64,000 nucleotides of DNA from Nodosilinea sp. FACHB-141 (GCF_014696135.1 NZ_JACJPP010000019.1:1-64000); one strand, 5' to 3'. Counted from the first letter of the stretch, positions 19,101-27,941 are shown. Notes: generated by a model from the letters alone, not told the origin. A program made the numbers and translations.

Positions 19101-19127
19101 CTGAGGCTTAATTGCTGGGGCTACCAC
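16125..19127 (-). CDS. putA: Bifunctional proline dehydrogenase / L-glutamate gamma-semialdehyde dehydrogenase
   Basis: Oxidises proline to glutamate in two steps. The 1000-residue chain has an FAD-binding proline dehydrogenase barrel in the first half (VHFDMEQYRYK, RLVKGAYWD, YGMADKLAK, RVYAPFGELIPGMSYLIRRL) and an aldehyde dehydrogenase from about residue 500 (SPWNFPLAIATGM, FTGSREVG, catalytic Glu in EMGGKNG, catalytic Cys in GYSGQKCSACSR). It lacks the N-terminal ribbon-helix-helix repressor domain of E. coli PutA, so it should not autoregulate. Terminates near a stem-loop and is divergent from the Uma2 gene. Confidence 0.96.
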   Translation of the reverse strand: MVAPAIKPQTDSLQYEAKTLAIATVLLGATREKKNLFAQMRDQMRWDDRIMDFAMGNPGLKVQLFRFIDALPALRSKPEIARHLQEYLSAEEVELPNALKGLLNFTNPDSVPGQLAATTVAPAVETLAYRYISGETIEKAIRAIERMRKDKLTFTMDLLGEAVITEEEAHAYLQRYLDLMAQLSNAAKNWKTVDAIDLADGKELAKVQVSVKLTAFYSQFDPLDAEGSRAKVSEHIRTLLRRAQELGVAVHFDMEQYRYKALTLAILKDILMEAEFRQRDDLGVTLQAYLQDSYNDLKDLVIWAKNRGTPVTVRLVKGAYWDQETITARQNGWRSPVYSQKVSTDANFERMTRLLLENHQYLYAAIGSHNVRSQAHAMAIAEELNIPRRNIELQVLYGMADKLAKTLADKGYRVRVYAPFGELIPGMSYLIRRLLENTANSSFLRQNQEDVPVETLLAAPEFAPEDAPGNTAHPLPPAPYPNAPDLDFAIATKRSQATEALKTVHAQLGRRYNPIINGEAVDTEATADSVNPSKPAELVGKLGLASQEQADAAIAAAKAAFPAWAATPAKERGAILRRAADLMEERRHELNAWMVYEVGKPLGQADPEVSEAIDFCRYYADEMERLDAGYAYDYPGETNRYRYFPRGIAVVISPWNFPLAIATGMTVAALVTGNCTILKPAENSAVIAAKIAEILIEAGMPPGVFQYLPARGSTVGAHLVNHPDVHLIAFTGSREVGCRIYADAAQWRPGQRHMKRVIAEMGGKNGIIIDESADLDQAVQGVVYSAFGYSGQKCSACSRAIVVASVYDAFIHRLVEATRSLNVGEAVKPSTKVGPVIDANAQAKIKEYIEKGKAEATLALEMPTPADGYFVGPTVFTNVKPDAAIAQEEIFGPVLAVIKAQDFDDALRIANDTDYGLTGGLYSRTPSHIERVQNEFAVGNLYINRGITGAIVSRQPFGGFKMSGVGSKAGGPDYLLQFLEPRHVSENVQRQGFAPIEGVD

Positions 19128-19301
19128 GGTGTTTGTCTCCTTATTCCCTTACTCCATCTTGAGCGAAAAAAGTCGGGTTAAGGGGCCGTGTCAAGATTCT
19201 ATGGGAGACGGAGATGCTCGGTTCGCAAACAGGTCGTTGAGGGAATTCGCTTAGCCGGACTTCTATGATAAAAACAGCCAATTCTCTTCCTGGGTTCTGT
19301 G

Positions 19302-19877
19302 ATGACGGCTTACACCATTAAGCTCCAGCCTGCCCTAACCATGACCGATGAGCAGTTCTACCAACTGTGCATCACCAACCCCGACCTCAAGTTTGAGCGC
19401 AATGCCCAGGGAGATCTGCTGATCATGTCGCCAACGGGTGGAGAAACCGGCAACCGCAATGTAGAACTAGCCACAGAGTTTGTGCTGTGGAATCGTCAGC
19501 ATCGGCTAGGAGTTGTCTTTGACTCATCCACCGGGTTTAAGCTGCCGGGAGGTGGCGATCGCTCGCCCGATGTCGCCTGGGTCGAGCAATCTCGCTGGGA
19601 CGCCCTCAACTCTGAGCAAAGGCAAAAATTTCCACCCATCGCTCCCGACTTTGTGCTGGAGCTGCTGTCGCCCAGCGATCGCCTCTCAGTGGTGCAAACC
19701 AAAATGCAGGAATACATGGCTAGCGGCGTCCGGCTCGGCTGGCTGATTAACCCCAGCAGCAGACAGGTCGAAGTCTACCAACCGGAGCAAGTTGCCGAGT
19801 TGTTGAACAACCCAATCCACCTTTCAGGAGAACCCGTTCTGCCTGGCTTTGTGCTGGATATGAACTTAATCTGGTAA
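19302..19877 (+). CDS. Uma2 family (DUF820) putative endonuclease
   Basis: Member of the PD-(D/E)XK-fold Uma2 family, hugely amplified in cyanobacteria and of unknown cellular role. SPDVAWVEQSRW and FVLELLSPSDRL carry the acidic residues, followed by the family's KMQEYMASGVRLGWLI. It starts at a GTG-ATG pair (19299/19302); I prefer the ATG. 191 residues is the normal length. Not accompanied by a toxin or antitoxin partner, and no mobile element is nearby. Confidence 0.9.
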   Translation: MTAYTIKLQPALTMTDEQFYQLCITNPDLKFERNAQGDLLIMSPTGGETGNRNVELATEFVLWNRQHRLGVVFDSSTGFKLPGGGDRSPDVAWVEQSRWDALNSEQRQKFPPIAPDFVLELLSPSDRLSVVQTKMQEYMASGVRLGWLINPSSRQVEVYQPEQVAELLNNPIHLSGEPVLPGFVLDMNLIW

Positions 19878-19945
19878 CCAGCAATCCATTCCGGCAGAAT
19901 AAAGGTTCGGCGTAATTACCCGGCTGTAGATAGTTTTCTTGACCC

Positions 19946-20476
19946 ATGACCGAAGACCCACGCGATCGCGCCAAAACCCAGTACGCCTATGGCCAAGCTG
20001 CCTTTGAGCGGGGCAGCTACCGCGAGGCCGTGGAGTTTTTTGAGGAGGCCGTTAAGCTCGCTAAGGCCACCACACCCCTGGGCGGCGAAATTCAAACCTG
20101 GCTGGTGAATGCCTACAGTGCAGTGGGGCGACAGAACGATGCGATCGCCCTCTGCCAGGCCCTAGCTCGCCACCCCGACCTAGAGACCCGCAAGCAGGGC
20201 AAAAATCTTCTTTACATTCTGCAAGCGCCCCAGCTCCAGCGGCCGACGAACTGGATGACCGAAATTCCGGCTTTAGACAATTTGTCTCAAGATGGCTCCC
20301 AGAGTTCGGGCGGTTCGGGTTATTCAACAGCGGCAAAGGCGGCCCCGCGATCGCGTCCCAAGCCTGAGCCCGTTCCCCTTGACCCCAGCCAGATCAATAC
20401 TAAAGACAACGGCTTTTTGTGGGCTGCGCTGGTGGGGGTTGCCCTAGTGCTAGGCGGGCTGCTCTGGTTGAGCTAG
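19946..20476 (+). CDS. TPR protein with C-terminal membrane anchor
   Basis: 176 residues. Two TPR-like helix pairs (AYGQAAFERGSYREAVEFFE, about 14-33; GGEIQTWLVNAYSAVGRQNDAIALC, about 46-70), a proline- and serine-rich linker (about 110-150) and a single C-terminal membrane helix (WAALVGVALVLGGLLWLS). Looks like a tail-anchored scaffold with its TPR side in the cytoplasm. A conserved cyanobacterial type, function unknown. No evident operon partner; the transporter genes start 109 bases downstream. Confidence 0.72.
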   Translation: MTEDPRDRAKTQYAYGQAAFERGSYREAVEFFEEAVKLAKATTPLGGEIQTWLVNAYSAVGRQNDAIALCQALARHPDLETRKQGKNLLYILQAPQLQRPTNWMTEIPALDNLSQDGSQSSGGSGYSTAAKAAPRSRPKPEPVPLDPSQINTKDNGFLWAALVGVALVLGGLLWLS

Positions 20477-20585
20477 AACCTGGCAGCGTTGACCTAAGTC
20501 CTAGACATTCCCCAGGGAGAGCATTGCTTTGGGGGGGATCCGACCCGTATGATTTAGTGCTGCTGTTTAGGGCACTACTCAAGTC

Positions 20586-21536
20586 ATGGTAAGCATTCGT
20601 CGTTCATGGATTGCAGGGGTATCGAGCCTGCTGTTGCTCCTGCCTTTGGGAGCCTGTGCGCCCTCTGAGCCAAGGCAAGGGGCTTCCGGAGAAGACGGCG
20701 CTGCGACGGAGCAGAGCACCCTTCCCCTGACCGCCGGAGCTATTCCTGACCAAGATCCTGAGGTGCTTCAGCGGCTTTATACCAAGCTGGCCGACTACTT
20801 AGAGGCCGAGCTGGGTGTTCCCGTCGACTACAAGCCCGTGACTGACTACGCCGCCGCCGTTACGGCTTTTAAGGTCGGGGACCTCGATTTGGTCTGGTTC
20901 GGTGGCTTAACAGGGGTGCAGGCACGGTTACAGGTTCCGGGGGCTGAGGCGATCGCCCAGCGCGACATTGATGAACAGTTCCACAGCGTCTTTATCGCCA
21001 ACACCGCCGCTGGCCTTAAAGAATTCTCGGACATCCAAGACCTGACCCAAATTAAGGGCCGCACCTTTACTTTTGGCAGCGAGTCTTCCACCTCTGGACG
21101 ATTGATGCCCCAGCACTTTATGGAAGAGGCGGGCCTCGACACCGCCCAAGACTTCAAAGGGGAAGTGGGTTTCTCAGGCAACCACGACACCACCATTAAG
21201 CTGGTGGAGGCGGGCACCTATGAAGTGGGAGCCCTCAACGAGCAGGTGTGGCTCGATCGCGTCGCTGAAGGTGCAGTTGATACCACTAAAGTCGACGTCA
21301 TTTGGCGCACTCCGCCCTACTTTGACTACCACTGGGTGATTAGCCCCGAGGTGGATGAGCGCTACGGCGACGGTTTTGCCGACAAGGTGCAGGCTGCCCT
21401 GATGGCCCTCGACCCCGCCGTGCCCGAACACAAGGAAATTCTCGATCTGTTTGGGGCTGAGCGCTTTATTGCCACCGACAACGACAACTACGCCGAGATC
21501 GAAGCGGTGGGCCGCAAGATCGGCAAGATTCAGTAG
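20586..21536 (+). CDS. PhnD-like ABC substrate-binding lipoprotein (putative selenate type)
   Basis: 316 residues with a lipoprotein signal ending LLLLPLGAC (acylated C24) and a phosphonate-binding-like (PhnD) domain: DYAAAVTAFKVGDLDLVWFGG and GRTFTFGSESSTSGRLMPQHF are the family's ligand-loop regions. This subgroup, recognisable by the AGAIPDQDP start of the mature domain, is what databases name a putative selenate-binding protein. Its TAG overlaps the next gene's GTG by one base, so the two are co-translated. No permease gene follows. A selD fusion gene lies about 25 kb away. Substrate is inference. Confidence 0.82.
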   Translation: MVSIRRSWIAGVSSLLLLLPLGACAPSEPRQGASGEDGAATEQSTLPLTAGAIPDQDPEVLQRLYTKLADYLEAELGVPVDYKPVTDYAAAVTAFKVGDLDLVWFGGLTGVQARLQVPGAEAIAQRDIDEQFHSVFIANTAAGLKEFSDIQDLTQIKGRTFTFGSESSTSGRLMPQHFMEEAGLDTAQDFKGEVGFSGNHDTTIKLVEAGTYEVGALNEQVWLDRVAEGAVDTTKVDVIWRTPPYFDYHWVISPEVDERYGDGFADKVQAALMALDPAVPEHKEILDLFGAERFIATDNDNYAEIEAVGRKIGKIQ

Positions 21537-22291
21537 TGCCTGCGATGGGGGCGGGACCGATATTTCAGTTGGAGGGGGTGAGCTGTCGGTTTGGAGCGGT
21601 GGCGGCCCTCACTGATTGCAGCTTAGCAATCGCCCCCGGCGAACGGGTGGCGCTGATCGGCCCCAGCGGCGCAGGCAAAAGCACGTTGCTGAGTCTGCTC
21701 AACGGCAGTCAGACTCCCACTACCGGGCGAGTGGTGATTCTCGGGCAGGATGTCAATCGCCTCAGCCCCAGAAAGCGGCGGCGGATTCAGCGATTGGTAG
21801 GCACGGTTTATCAGCAGCACCACCTGGTGGGCAACCTAGCCGTGGTTCACAACGTCAATGCCGGTCACCTAGGGCGATGGCCGCTACTGAGGGCGCTGTG
21901 GTCACTGGTATGGCCCCAGCAGGTGCAGACTGCGGCCCAGGCGCTAGCCCAGGTGGGCATTGCCGACAAGCTCTACGCCCGCACCGATCGCCTCTCGGGC
22001 GGCCAGCAGCAGCGGGCGGCTCTAGCCCGGGTGCTGGTGCAAGACCCTGCTGCTATTCTGGCGGATGAGCCGATTTCAAGCGTGGATCCTGAGCGATCGC
22101 GCGCCCTGATGGATCTGCTGCGCCAGCTCAGCGAAACCACCGGCAAAACCCTGGTGATTAGCCTGCACGAGGTGGAATTTGCGGTGAAGTACTGCGATCG
22201 CGTTGTTGGCTTGCGCCAGGGCCAAATTCTGTTCGATGTCCCAACCACAGAAGTTAGCGAAACCATGCTGACTGACCTTTACCGCCTTTAG
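21536..22291 (+). CDS. PhnC-like ABC transporter ATP-binding protein
   Basis: 251-residue ATPase of the phosphonate/phosphite-type importer group. Walker A GPSGAGKST (about 43-51), Q-loop region VYQQHHL, signature LSGGQQQRAALAR, Walker B AAILADEP followed by ISSVDPERS, and the switch His in SLHEVEF. Start is GTG, in the one-base overlap TAGTG with the binding-protein stop. Normally a PhnE-type permease follows; here the next gene is an unrelated hydrolase, so the importer is incomplete in this locus. Confidence 0.9.
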   Translation: MPAMGAGPIFQLEGVSCRFGAVAALTDCSLAIAPGERVALIGPSGAGKSTLLSLLNGSQTPTTGRVVILGQDVNRLSPRKRRRIQRLVGTVYQQHHLVGNLAVVHNVNAGHLGRWPLLRALWSLVWPQQVQTAAQALAQVGIADKLYARTDRLSGGQQQRAALARVLVQDPAAILADEPISSVDPERSRALMDLLRQLSETTGKTLVISLHEVEFAVKYCDRVVGLRQGQILFDVPTTEVSETMLTDLYRL

Positions 22292-22434
22292 CTCAGCACT
22301 ATCCCCGCCAAAAGCTTTATCAAAGGCAGCAGCCAAGCAATTTTGTATTAAAGAATATATGCAAGAGGCAGACTTCCAAGATTAAGTAGTGGTTGCTACA
22401 GAGCCTCTCTGTTACGCCTGTCTACTGATCCTGA

Positions 22435-23172
22435 ATGAAAATCGCCACTTGGAACCTTGAGCGCGCGCTACCTGAGTCGGGGCGGGCTGAACGCCAGCGA
22501 CAATGGCTCAGCCGCATCGATGCCGACATTTGGATTTTGACCGAAACTCACCTGGGCATTACTCCAGGGGCAGATTACTACTCTGTGGCCAGCAGCCTGC
22601 CCGATCGCCCCGGAGCCGACGGTGAGCGCTGGGTGCAAATTTGGGTCAAGACCGGGGTGTTAACACCGTTAGAAACCTCTGATGAGGCTCGCACCGCCGC
22701 CGCCCTGCTGACGCTGCCCGACAGCCAGCAATGGGTGCTATACGGCACAGTGCTGCCGTGGTTAGGAAGCGGCTGGCGAGCCCACCCCGCCTCCAAAGGC
22801 CAAGCCTTTGCCGCTGCCTTAGCCGCACAGCAGGCCGACTGGCAAAAGCTGCGGACGATCTACCCAGAGGCAGCTTTGCTGGTCGCCGGCGACTTCAACC
22901 AAGATCTGGATAATCTGCACTACTATGGGTCACGCCAAAACAAGCAGGCCCTGCGACAGGCATTGGCCGATGTGGGGCTAGACTGCCTCACCGCTGGAGA
23001 AAACGACCCGGTGCATCAGTTGATCTGCGGGCAGCACTCCAACATTGACCACATCTGTTTATCCCAAAATTTGCCTGGGCAGTTTCGAAGTTCCTTTGCC
23101 TGGCCGCCACGCCTTGAGGATCTACGCGGTCTATCCGATCATTTTGGCGTTGGCGTAGACATTCATGTCTAG
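22435..23172 (+). CDS. Endonuclease/exonuclease/phosphatase family protein
   Basis: 245-residue member of the EEP superfamily of metal-dependent phosphodiesterases. Key motifs: KIATWNLE (residues 2-9, metal-ligand Asn and Glu), WILTETHLG, AGDFNQDLDN (catalytic Asp and Asn) and LSDHFGVGV (Asp-His at the end). No signal peptide. Substrate could be DNA, a nucleotide or a lipid. It converges on surE with 3 bases between them. Follows the ABC ATPase by 143 bases, probably a separate unit. Confidence 0.85.
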   Translation: MKIATWNLERALPESGRAERQRQWLSRIDADIWILTETHLGITPGADYYSVASSLPDRPGADGERWVQIWVKTGVLTPLETSDEARTAAALLTLPDSQQWVLYGTVLPWLGSGWRAHPASKGQAFAAALAAQQADWQKLRTIYPEAALLVAGDFNQDLDNLHYYGSRQNKQALRQALADVGLDCLTAGENDPVHQLICGQHSNIDHICLSQNLPGQFRSSFAWPPRLEDLRGLSDHFGVGVDIHV

Positions 23173-23175
23173 GCG

Positions 23176-23859
23176 CTACCACAGGCAAATTTTAGTCACG
23201 GCAATGTTGCCGCCAAAGCAGACAGCCACGTCTGAGTCGGGGTCGTGGCGGCGATCGCCATACTTGCCCGTATAGTAAAACTGGCCTTGGTCAACCTTGA
23301 ACTCAGTGGGCAGGGGCTGGGTACAGAGGGTGCAAAAGACAATCTCAGGGTCGGTATCACCCGGCTGCAAGTGGGGTAAATTCACGTTCCAAAAGCACCC
23401 CGGCGGCAGTGTCTCAGCCATCAGCACATCGACCACCTGGGCGGTCAGACGAGTCGCCAACCCCCAATCCACCGGACGACGATTCTCAATGTAGTGAGAA
23501 ATCGCCACCCCCGGCACCCGCAGCAGCGCCGCCTCCCGTACCGCAGCCACAGTGCCTGACAGGTGAATATCGGCCCCCATATTGCCCCCAGCGTTAATAC
23601 CCGAGAGCACCCAGGTGGCATCAGGGCACAGGTGGCTAAGGGCAACGCGGGTGCAATCGGCAGGGGTGCCGCCAATGGCAAAGGCGCGATCGCTGCGCTG
23701 GTCGATGGCGATTGGGCCGCCCCGGTTCATCTGATGGCTACAGCCCGAGAGATGCTGGTCAGGAGCCACCACCCAGGTAGGATAGTTAGCCAAGGCATTT
23801 CGTAGCGCCTGAATGCCCGGCGCATCAATGCCATCGTCGTTGGTGAGCACAAAGGTCAT
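23176..23859 (-). CDS. surE: 5'/3'-nucleotidase SurE
   Basis: Metal-dependent nucleoside monophosphate phosphatase, usually linked to stationary-phase survival. Metal ligands are in LTNDDGIDAPG (residues 5-15), the loop APDQHLSGCSH supplies the conserved Ser, and GINAGGNMGADIHLSGTVAA is the family hallmark. At 227 residues it is slightly shorter than many SurE proteins (about 250-260). The C-terminal region YTGKYGDRRHDPDSDV is conserved. Follows hemB on the same strand after 160 bases, with a hairpin between. Confidence 0.93.
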   Translation of the reverse strand: MTFVLTNDDGIDAPGIQALRNALANYPTWVVAPDQHLSGCSHQMNRGGPIAIDQRSDRAFAIGGTPADCTRVALSHLCPDATWVLSGINAGGNMGADIHLSGTVAAVREAALLRVPGVAISHYIENRRPVDWGLATRLTAQVVDVLMAETLPPGCFWNVNLPHLQPGDTDPEIVFCTLCTQPLPTEFKVDQGQFYYTGKYGDRRHDPDSDVAVCFGGNIAVTKICLW

Positions 23860-23892
23860 GGGTGCAGTAGCAGAAATTCTCTGCCTAAAATT

Positions 23893-23928
23893 TAGAGCGT
23901 AGCCCTGACATCATAGGACTACGCTCTA
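23893..23928. other. Hairpin between hemB and surE
   Basis: Arms 23893-23906 and 23915-23928 pair over 14 bp with one mismatch and an 8-base loop. Placed between two same-strand genes with no T-run, it could be a weak terminator or a processing site. Confidence 0.45.
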
Positions 23929-24019
23929 GGAATTTCTAACCGGTGGCGGAACCTGACTGAACAGACCTGCTTGAGGGCTTTCACCTAGTGGTGAGTAGTG
24001 CCCACCCTACGGCAAGGAA

Positions 24020-25000
24020 TTAACCTAGCCAACGGGCGACATCTTTGGCGTGGTAGGTCAAAATCAGGTCAGCCCCGGAGCGCTTGAAGCTGGTCATGGT
24101 TTCCATCACCACTTTTTGCTCATCGATCCAGCCGTTGAGGGCGGCGGCCTTGACCATGGCGTATTCGCCCGACACGTTGTAGGCGGCTACCGGCAGGTTG
24201 GTGGCCTGCTTCACCCGCCAGATAATATCCATGTAGGCCAAGGCGGGTTTCACCATTAGCATGTCGGCCCCTTCGGCGATGTCGAGCTCAATTTCCTTCA
24301 GAGCTTCGGTGCCGTTGGCGGGGTCCATCTGGTAAGTGCGGCGATCGCCAAACTGGGGCGCACTCTCCGCCGCATCGCGAAACGGCCCGTAGTAGGCCGA
24401 GGCGTATTTCGCTGCATAGGAGAGAATCGGCAGGTCTTCAAAACCGCTCTCGTCGAGCCCAGCGCGAATCGCTTGCACAAAGCCATCCATCATCCCCGAG
24501 GGCGCGATGATGTCAGCCCCGGCGTTGGCCTGGGCCACGGCAGTTTTCTTCAGCAATTCCAGGGTGGGATCGTTGAGCACCCGGCCGCTGAGATCGCCCA
24601 CCTCTAAATAGCCGCAGTGGCCATGGGAGGTGTACTCGCACAGGCAGGTATCGACAATCACCATCAGGTCGGGCACCGCCTCTTTGACGGCGGTGGTGGC
24701 CTTTTGCACAATGCCGCAGTCGTGCCAGGCCCCGGTGGCGTCGGTATCTTTCTCGTCAGGAATGCCAAACAGAATAATGGCGGGAATACCCAGGTCGTAG
24801 ACTTCCTTGGCTTCTTCTACGATCTTGTCGATCGAAAGCTGGTAGACCCCCGGCATCGACGAGACTTCCTTCGCCACCTGGTCGCCCGGTACCGCAAACA
24901 GCGGATAAATCAGGTCAGCCTGGGTCACCAGGGTCTCTTGCACCATGCGGCGGAGTTGCGGATGCTGGCGCAGACGGCGAGGGCGATGGGTGGGAAACAT
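24020..25000 (-). CDS. hemB: Delta-aminolevulinic acid dehydratase (porphobilinogen synthase)
   Basis: Condenses two 5-aminolevulinate molecules into porphobilinogen for haem, chlorophyll and bilin synthesis. 326 residues, standard. The active-site lysines are in [17 protein letters not shown] and [13 protein letters not shown]. The metal site reads [13 protein letters not shown], the three-Cys zinc form rather than the Asp-rich plant type. Start METs: the ATG giving [11 protein letters not shown] fits the family. tRNA-Lys lies divergently 364 bases upstream. Confidence 0.97.
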   Translation of the reverse strand: MFPTHRPRRLRQHPQLRRMVQETLVTQADLIYPLFAVPGDQVAKEVSSMPGVYQLSIDKIVEEAKEVYDLGIPAIILFGIPDEKDTDATGAWHDCGIVQKATTAVKEAVPDLMVIVDTCLCEYTSHGHCGYLEVGDLSGRVLNDPTLELLKKTAVAQANAGADIIAPSGMMDGFVQAIRAGLDESGFEDLPILSYAAKYASAYYGPFRDAAESAPQFGDRRTYQMDPANGTEALKEIELDIAEGADMLMVKPALAYMDIIWRVKQATNLPVAAYNVSGEYAMVKAAALNGWIDEQKVVMETMTSFKRSGADLILTYHAKDVARWLG

Positions 25001-25364
25001 AGCCTGTAGTGTGATGAGGTTTTATCTAAAAATGAAGCTTCATTAAACTAAAGCTCTATTCAGGGCCTAAAACAAGCGCTTGGTAACGTTCCGTAACTAA
25101 GTTTGAGCTGGGCTAGAGTTCGCCCGGCAAGTGGTAAAGGGGTATGAGGGGATCCCGCTTATGGGTGCTGATCCAAATCGAATGGGAGCAAATGGGGAAA
25201 CTAAGGGCACAGGCGATCGCCCCACAATCGTTCTGCCCCGCTGGACAACCAAGCCAGCCAAAGCCGCAAGTTTTTTTTGAAAGCATGTTGCAAAATCCCC
25301 ACGGCGGTATGCTATGTTTATAAGCCGTGTCTGGTTCATAACCAAACACCACTTCCCCTCACGG
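25001..25364. other. Intergenic region between hemB and tRNA-Lys
   Basis: Must hold the hemB promoter (minus strand) and the tRNA-Lys promoter (plus strand). An AT-rich segment around 25305-25325 (tatgctatgtttataag) is the likeliest -10 area for the tRNA. No protein gene is supported. Confidence 0.45.
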
Positions 25365-25436
25365 GGGTCGCTAGCTCAGCGGTAGAGCACTCGGCTTTTA
25401 ACCGATTGGTCCTGGGTTCGAATCCCAGGCGACCCA
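25365..25436 (+). tRNA. tRNA-Lys (anticodon UUU)
   Basis: 72 bases folding as a cloverleaf: acceptor gggtcgc/gcgaccc, D-arm with agctcagcggtagagc, anticodon loop cttttaa giving UUU, T-arm ctggg-ttcgaat-cccag, discriminator A. CCA is not encoded; tttt follows directly. The UUU anticodon decodes AAA and AAG. Confidence 0.96.
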
Positions 25437-25684
25437 TTTTTATAGTTTGAGTTTTGTCTGCCTTCCGGTAACAGAGTTCACGGTTCCTGTCCCCCAGTGT
25501 TTTATGATGGGTCAAACAGCAGGGCAAACACACCCCAGCTGGGTGGGGAGTTCTTTTTAAGCTTGACTTTAGCTTGTCCAAACATTTCGTTATATATCCA
25601 TCGATCTATCCTAAGATTGATGAGTAAGGCTACCTACTAAAACGTCTGAAGGCCTAACGGCGAGAACACACTAGGAGGATTTTT

Positions 25685-26764
25685 ATGGCGCTTGTCTCAC
25701 TGAGGCTACTGCTGGATCACGCGGCTGAGAATGGCTACGGCATTCCGGCTTACAACGTAAACAACCTGGAGCAAATTCTGGCCATCATGAAGGCGGCGGA
25801 TGACACCGACAGCCCCGTGATTTTGCAGGCCTCTCGCGGTGCTCGTTCCTACGCTGGCGAAAACTTCCTGCGCCACCTGGTGCTCGCTGCGGTCGAAACC
25901 TACCCCCACATTCCCGTGGTGATGCACCAAGACCACGGCAACTCTCCTGCCACCTGCTACTCGGCGCTGCGCAACGGCTTCACCAGCGTCATGATGGACG
26001 GATCCCTGGAAGCTGACGCCAAAACCCCCGCCAGCTTTGAGTACAACGCTGCCGTTACCGGTGAAGTGGTGAAAGTAGCCCACTCCATCGGCTGTAGTGT
26101 AGAAGGCGAACTGGGCTGCCTCGGCTCCCTCGAAACCGGTGCTGGCGAAGCAGAAGACGGTCACGGCTTTGAGGGCACCCTCAGCCACGACCAGCTGCTC
26201 ACCGACCCCGACGAAGCGGTTCAATTTGTAGAAGCCACCCAGGTAGATGCTTTGGCCGTGGCCATCGGCACCAGCCACGGTGCCTACAAGTTCACCCGCA
26301 AGCCCACCGGCGAAATCTTGGCTATCAGCCGCATCGAAGAAATTCACCGCCGCCTACCCAACACCCACCTAGTTATGCACGGGTCTTCCTCCGTGCCCCA
26401 GAAGTGGCTCGATATGATCAACGAGTACGGCGGGAATATTCCTGAGACCTATGGTGTGCCCATCGAAGAAATTCAGAAGGGCATCAAGAGCGGTGTGCGC
26501 AAGGTCAACATCGACACCGACAACCGTCTAGCCATCACCGCCGCCATCCGCGAAGCGGCCTTTAAGGATCCCGCTAACTTTGATCCTCGCCACTTCATGA
26601 AGCCCTCAATGAAGTACATGACTGAGGTCTGTGCTGAGCGCTATGACGCCTTTGGCACTGCCGGTCAGGCCAGCAAGATCAAGCAAGAGCCCGTGGAAGT
26701 TTACGCTGCTAAGTACGCCAAGGGCGAACTTGACGCTAAAGTTTCCACCACCGCTGCGGTCTAG
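25685..26764 (+). CDS. fbaA: Class II fructose-1,6-bisphosphate aldolase
   Basis: Zinc-dependent aldolase of glycolysis and the Calvin cycle, 359 residues, of the FBA-B type typical for cyanobacteria. Zinc and catalytic residues: [10 protein letters not shown] (near 80-89), [22 protein letters not shown], and the phosphate loop region [12 protein letters not shown] strong Shine-Dalgarno (aggagg) lies 6-7 bases upstream of ATG. Codon use looks highly expressed. It is followed by a good terminator, so monocistronic. Confidence 0.97.
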   Translation: MALVSLRLLLDHAAENGYGIPAYNVNNLEQILAIMKAADDTDSPVILQASRGARSYAGENFLRHLVLAAVETYPHIPVVMHQDHGNSPATCYSALRNGFTSVMMDGSLEADAKTPASFEYNAAVTGEVVKVAHSIGCSVEGELGCLGSLETGAGEAEDGHGFEGTLSHDQLLTDPDEAVQFVEATQVDALAVAIGTSHGAYKFTRKPTGEILAISRIEEIHRRLPNTHLVMHGSSSVPQKWLDMINEYGGNIPETYGVPIEEIQKGIKSGVRKVNIDTDNRLAITAAIREAAFKDPANFDPRHFMKPSMKYMTEVCAERYDAFGTAGQASKIKQEPVEVYAAKYAKGELDAKVSTTAAV

Positions 26765-26817
26765 TCACAAGCTATAGGTCAAATCCTTTACGGAATTGAC
26801 CTCACCTGAACCAACCC

Positions 26818-26851
26818 AGGGCTTCTTCGTTTGAGGAAGCCCTATTTTTTT
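26818..26851 (+). terminator. Intrinsic terminator of fbaA
   Basis: An 11-bp stem (26818-26828 with 26833-26843, one G-T pair) with a 4-base loop runs into atttttttag. Confidence 0.9.
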
Positions 26852-26975
26852 AGATTATTTTGCTATTCCGGCGCTGGTATAGCCGGTAAAGTCTGGGTTA
26901 GCCCAAAATACCAAAACTCAAGCCTATCGAGCGTTTTTTTCGCTCTTCTATTTTCGTTCTTTTGCTGCATCTCCT

Positions 26976-27854
26976 ATGGCCCCCACTACTCCCCGGCAAA
27001 TTCTAGCCGCGCTGCTGCCCTATCTCAAAACCGCTGGGGCCTATGCCCAGCAGGTTCAGGCTCAAATTGCGGCTCAGCCCGACAAAGACGGCAAGGGCGA
27101 CAACTTTTTTGCCTCGGCCCTCAGCGATGCGGATTTGTCGATTCAAACCATGATGGAGGTGGTGCTGCTGGGGCTGTTTCCCTCGGTGCGCTTCTACGGC
27201 GAAGAGCACGAGCAGACCTACAACACCAAATACTTTCGCGCCATTGACCTAGGGCCGCAGGGCGATTATCTAATCACCCTCGACCCCATCGACGGCACTC
27301 AGTTCTATTTAGATGGCCACTCAAACTACCAGATCATTCTGGGGATTCTCAACGCGGATGACTACGAAGCAGCGATCGCCATTACCCCTAGCCAAGACCT
27401 CTACTACTACACCCTACGAGGAGAGGGCACGTTTATGGGGAGTTTGGCACAGTCCCTCGACGATTGCACCCAGATCAAGGTGCAAAGCCCCAAGCCAGCT
27501 ATCTGTCTGGGGTGGCAAATGGGAGATCTGGTGCCCTATTTGAGCGATCGCTACCGGGTCTACCACACCAAAACCGACTATTCCAAAGAGACCCAAATTC
27601 CCAACTTTAACGGCCTGCTCAGCAGCGATTTAGCCGGGGCCGTGCTGGCCAAAGGGCAGTTTATTGACGGAGCCGTGCTGGCCTTTATGGCCCAAGAAAT
27701 GGGGTTTATTGTCACCACATTTACAGGCGAGCCGCCGCCGCCGTTGCACACTTGTAGCAACTACCTGAGACCGGGCATGGTGATCGGCAGTTCTAAAGCT
27801 GTGCATAGCGATCTGCTAGCCGCTGTCACCGCCGCTAGAGTAGTTGGCTCCTAA
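26976..27854 (+). CDS. Inositol monophosphatase family phosphatase
   Basis: 292-residue Mg-dependent, lithium-sensitive-type phosphatase. Metal-binding motifs: YGEEHEQ (the Glu pair, about 73-79), LDPIDGTQFYLDGHSNY (about 105-121, the DPIDGT signature), and a late Asp in SDLAGAVLAKGQF. These enzymes hydrolyse inositol monophosphate, 3'-phosphoadenosine 5'-phosphate or fructose/sedoheptulose bisphosphate; substrate cannot be told here. This form is longer than the minimal IMPase and has a variant second motif. A TTG/GTG alternative start is possible but the ATG reading MAPTTPRQIL is fine. Confidence 0.82.
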   Translation: MAPTTPRQILAALLPYLKTAGAYAQQVQAQIAAQPDKDGKGDNFFASALSDADLSIQTMMEVVLLGLFPSVRFYGEEHEQTYNTKYFRAIDLGPQGDYLITLDPIDGTQFYLDGHSNYQIILGILNADDYEAAIAITPSQDLYYYTLRGEGTFMGSLAQSLDDCTQIKVQSPKPAICLGWQMGDLVPYLSDRYRVYHTKTDYSKETQIPNFNGLLSSDLAGAVLAKGQFIDGAVLAFMAQEMGFIVTTFTGEPPPPLHTCSNYLRPGMVIGSSKAVHSDLLAAVTAARVVGS

Positions 27855-27884
27855 AGATTTAGCAGCTTAGAACAGAGAGTCCAT

Positions 27885-27919
27885 TGAGTTTTGAATTGCT
27901 CGGTTTAACTCAAAACTGA
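27885..27919. terminator. Probable hairpin terminator between convergent genes
   Basis: tgagttttgaatt (27885-27897) pairs with aactcaaaactga (27907-27919) with two mismatches. It lies between the IMPase-family gene and the large membrane protein, which converge. Confidence 0.45.
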
Positions 27920-27941
27920 GAACTCAAAACTTATCCCTTCC

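Noticed and set aside
23960-23995. Short repeats such as cacctagtggtg between hemB and surE
   Set aside because: Too short and too common in this type of genome to call an element.
25336-25581. 81-codon minus-strand frame containing GRLGFEPRTNRLKAECSTAEL
   Set aside because: It is the antisense translation of tRNA-Lys, a well-known spurious hit.
25706-26347. 213-codon antisense frame inside fbaA
   Set aside because: Antisense shadow of a highly conserved gene; Val/Gly/His-rich without domain.
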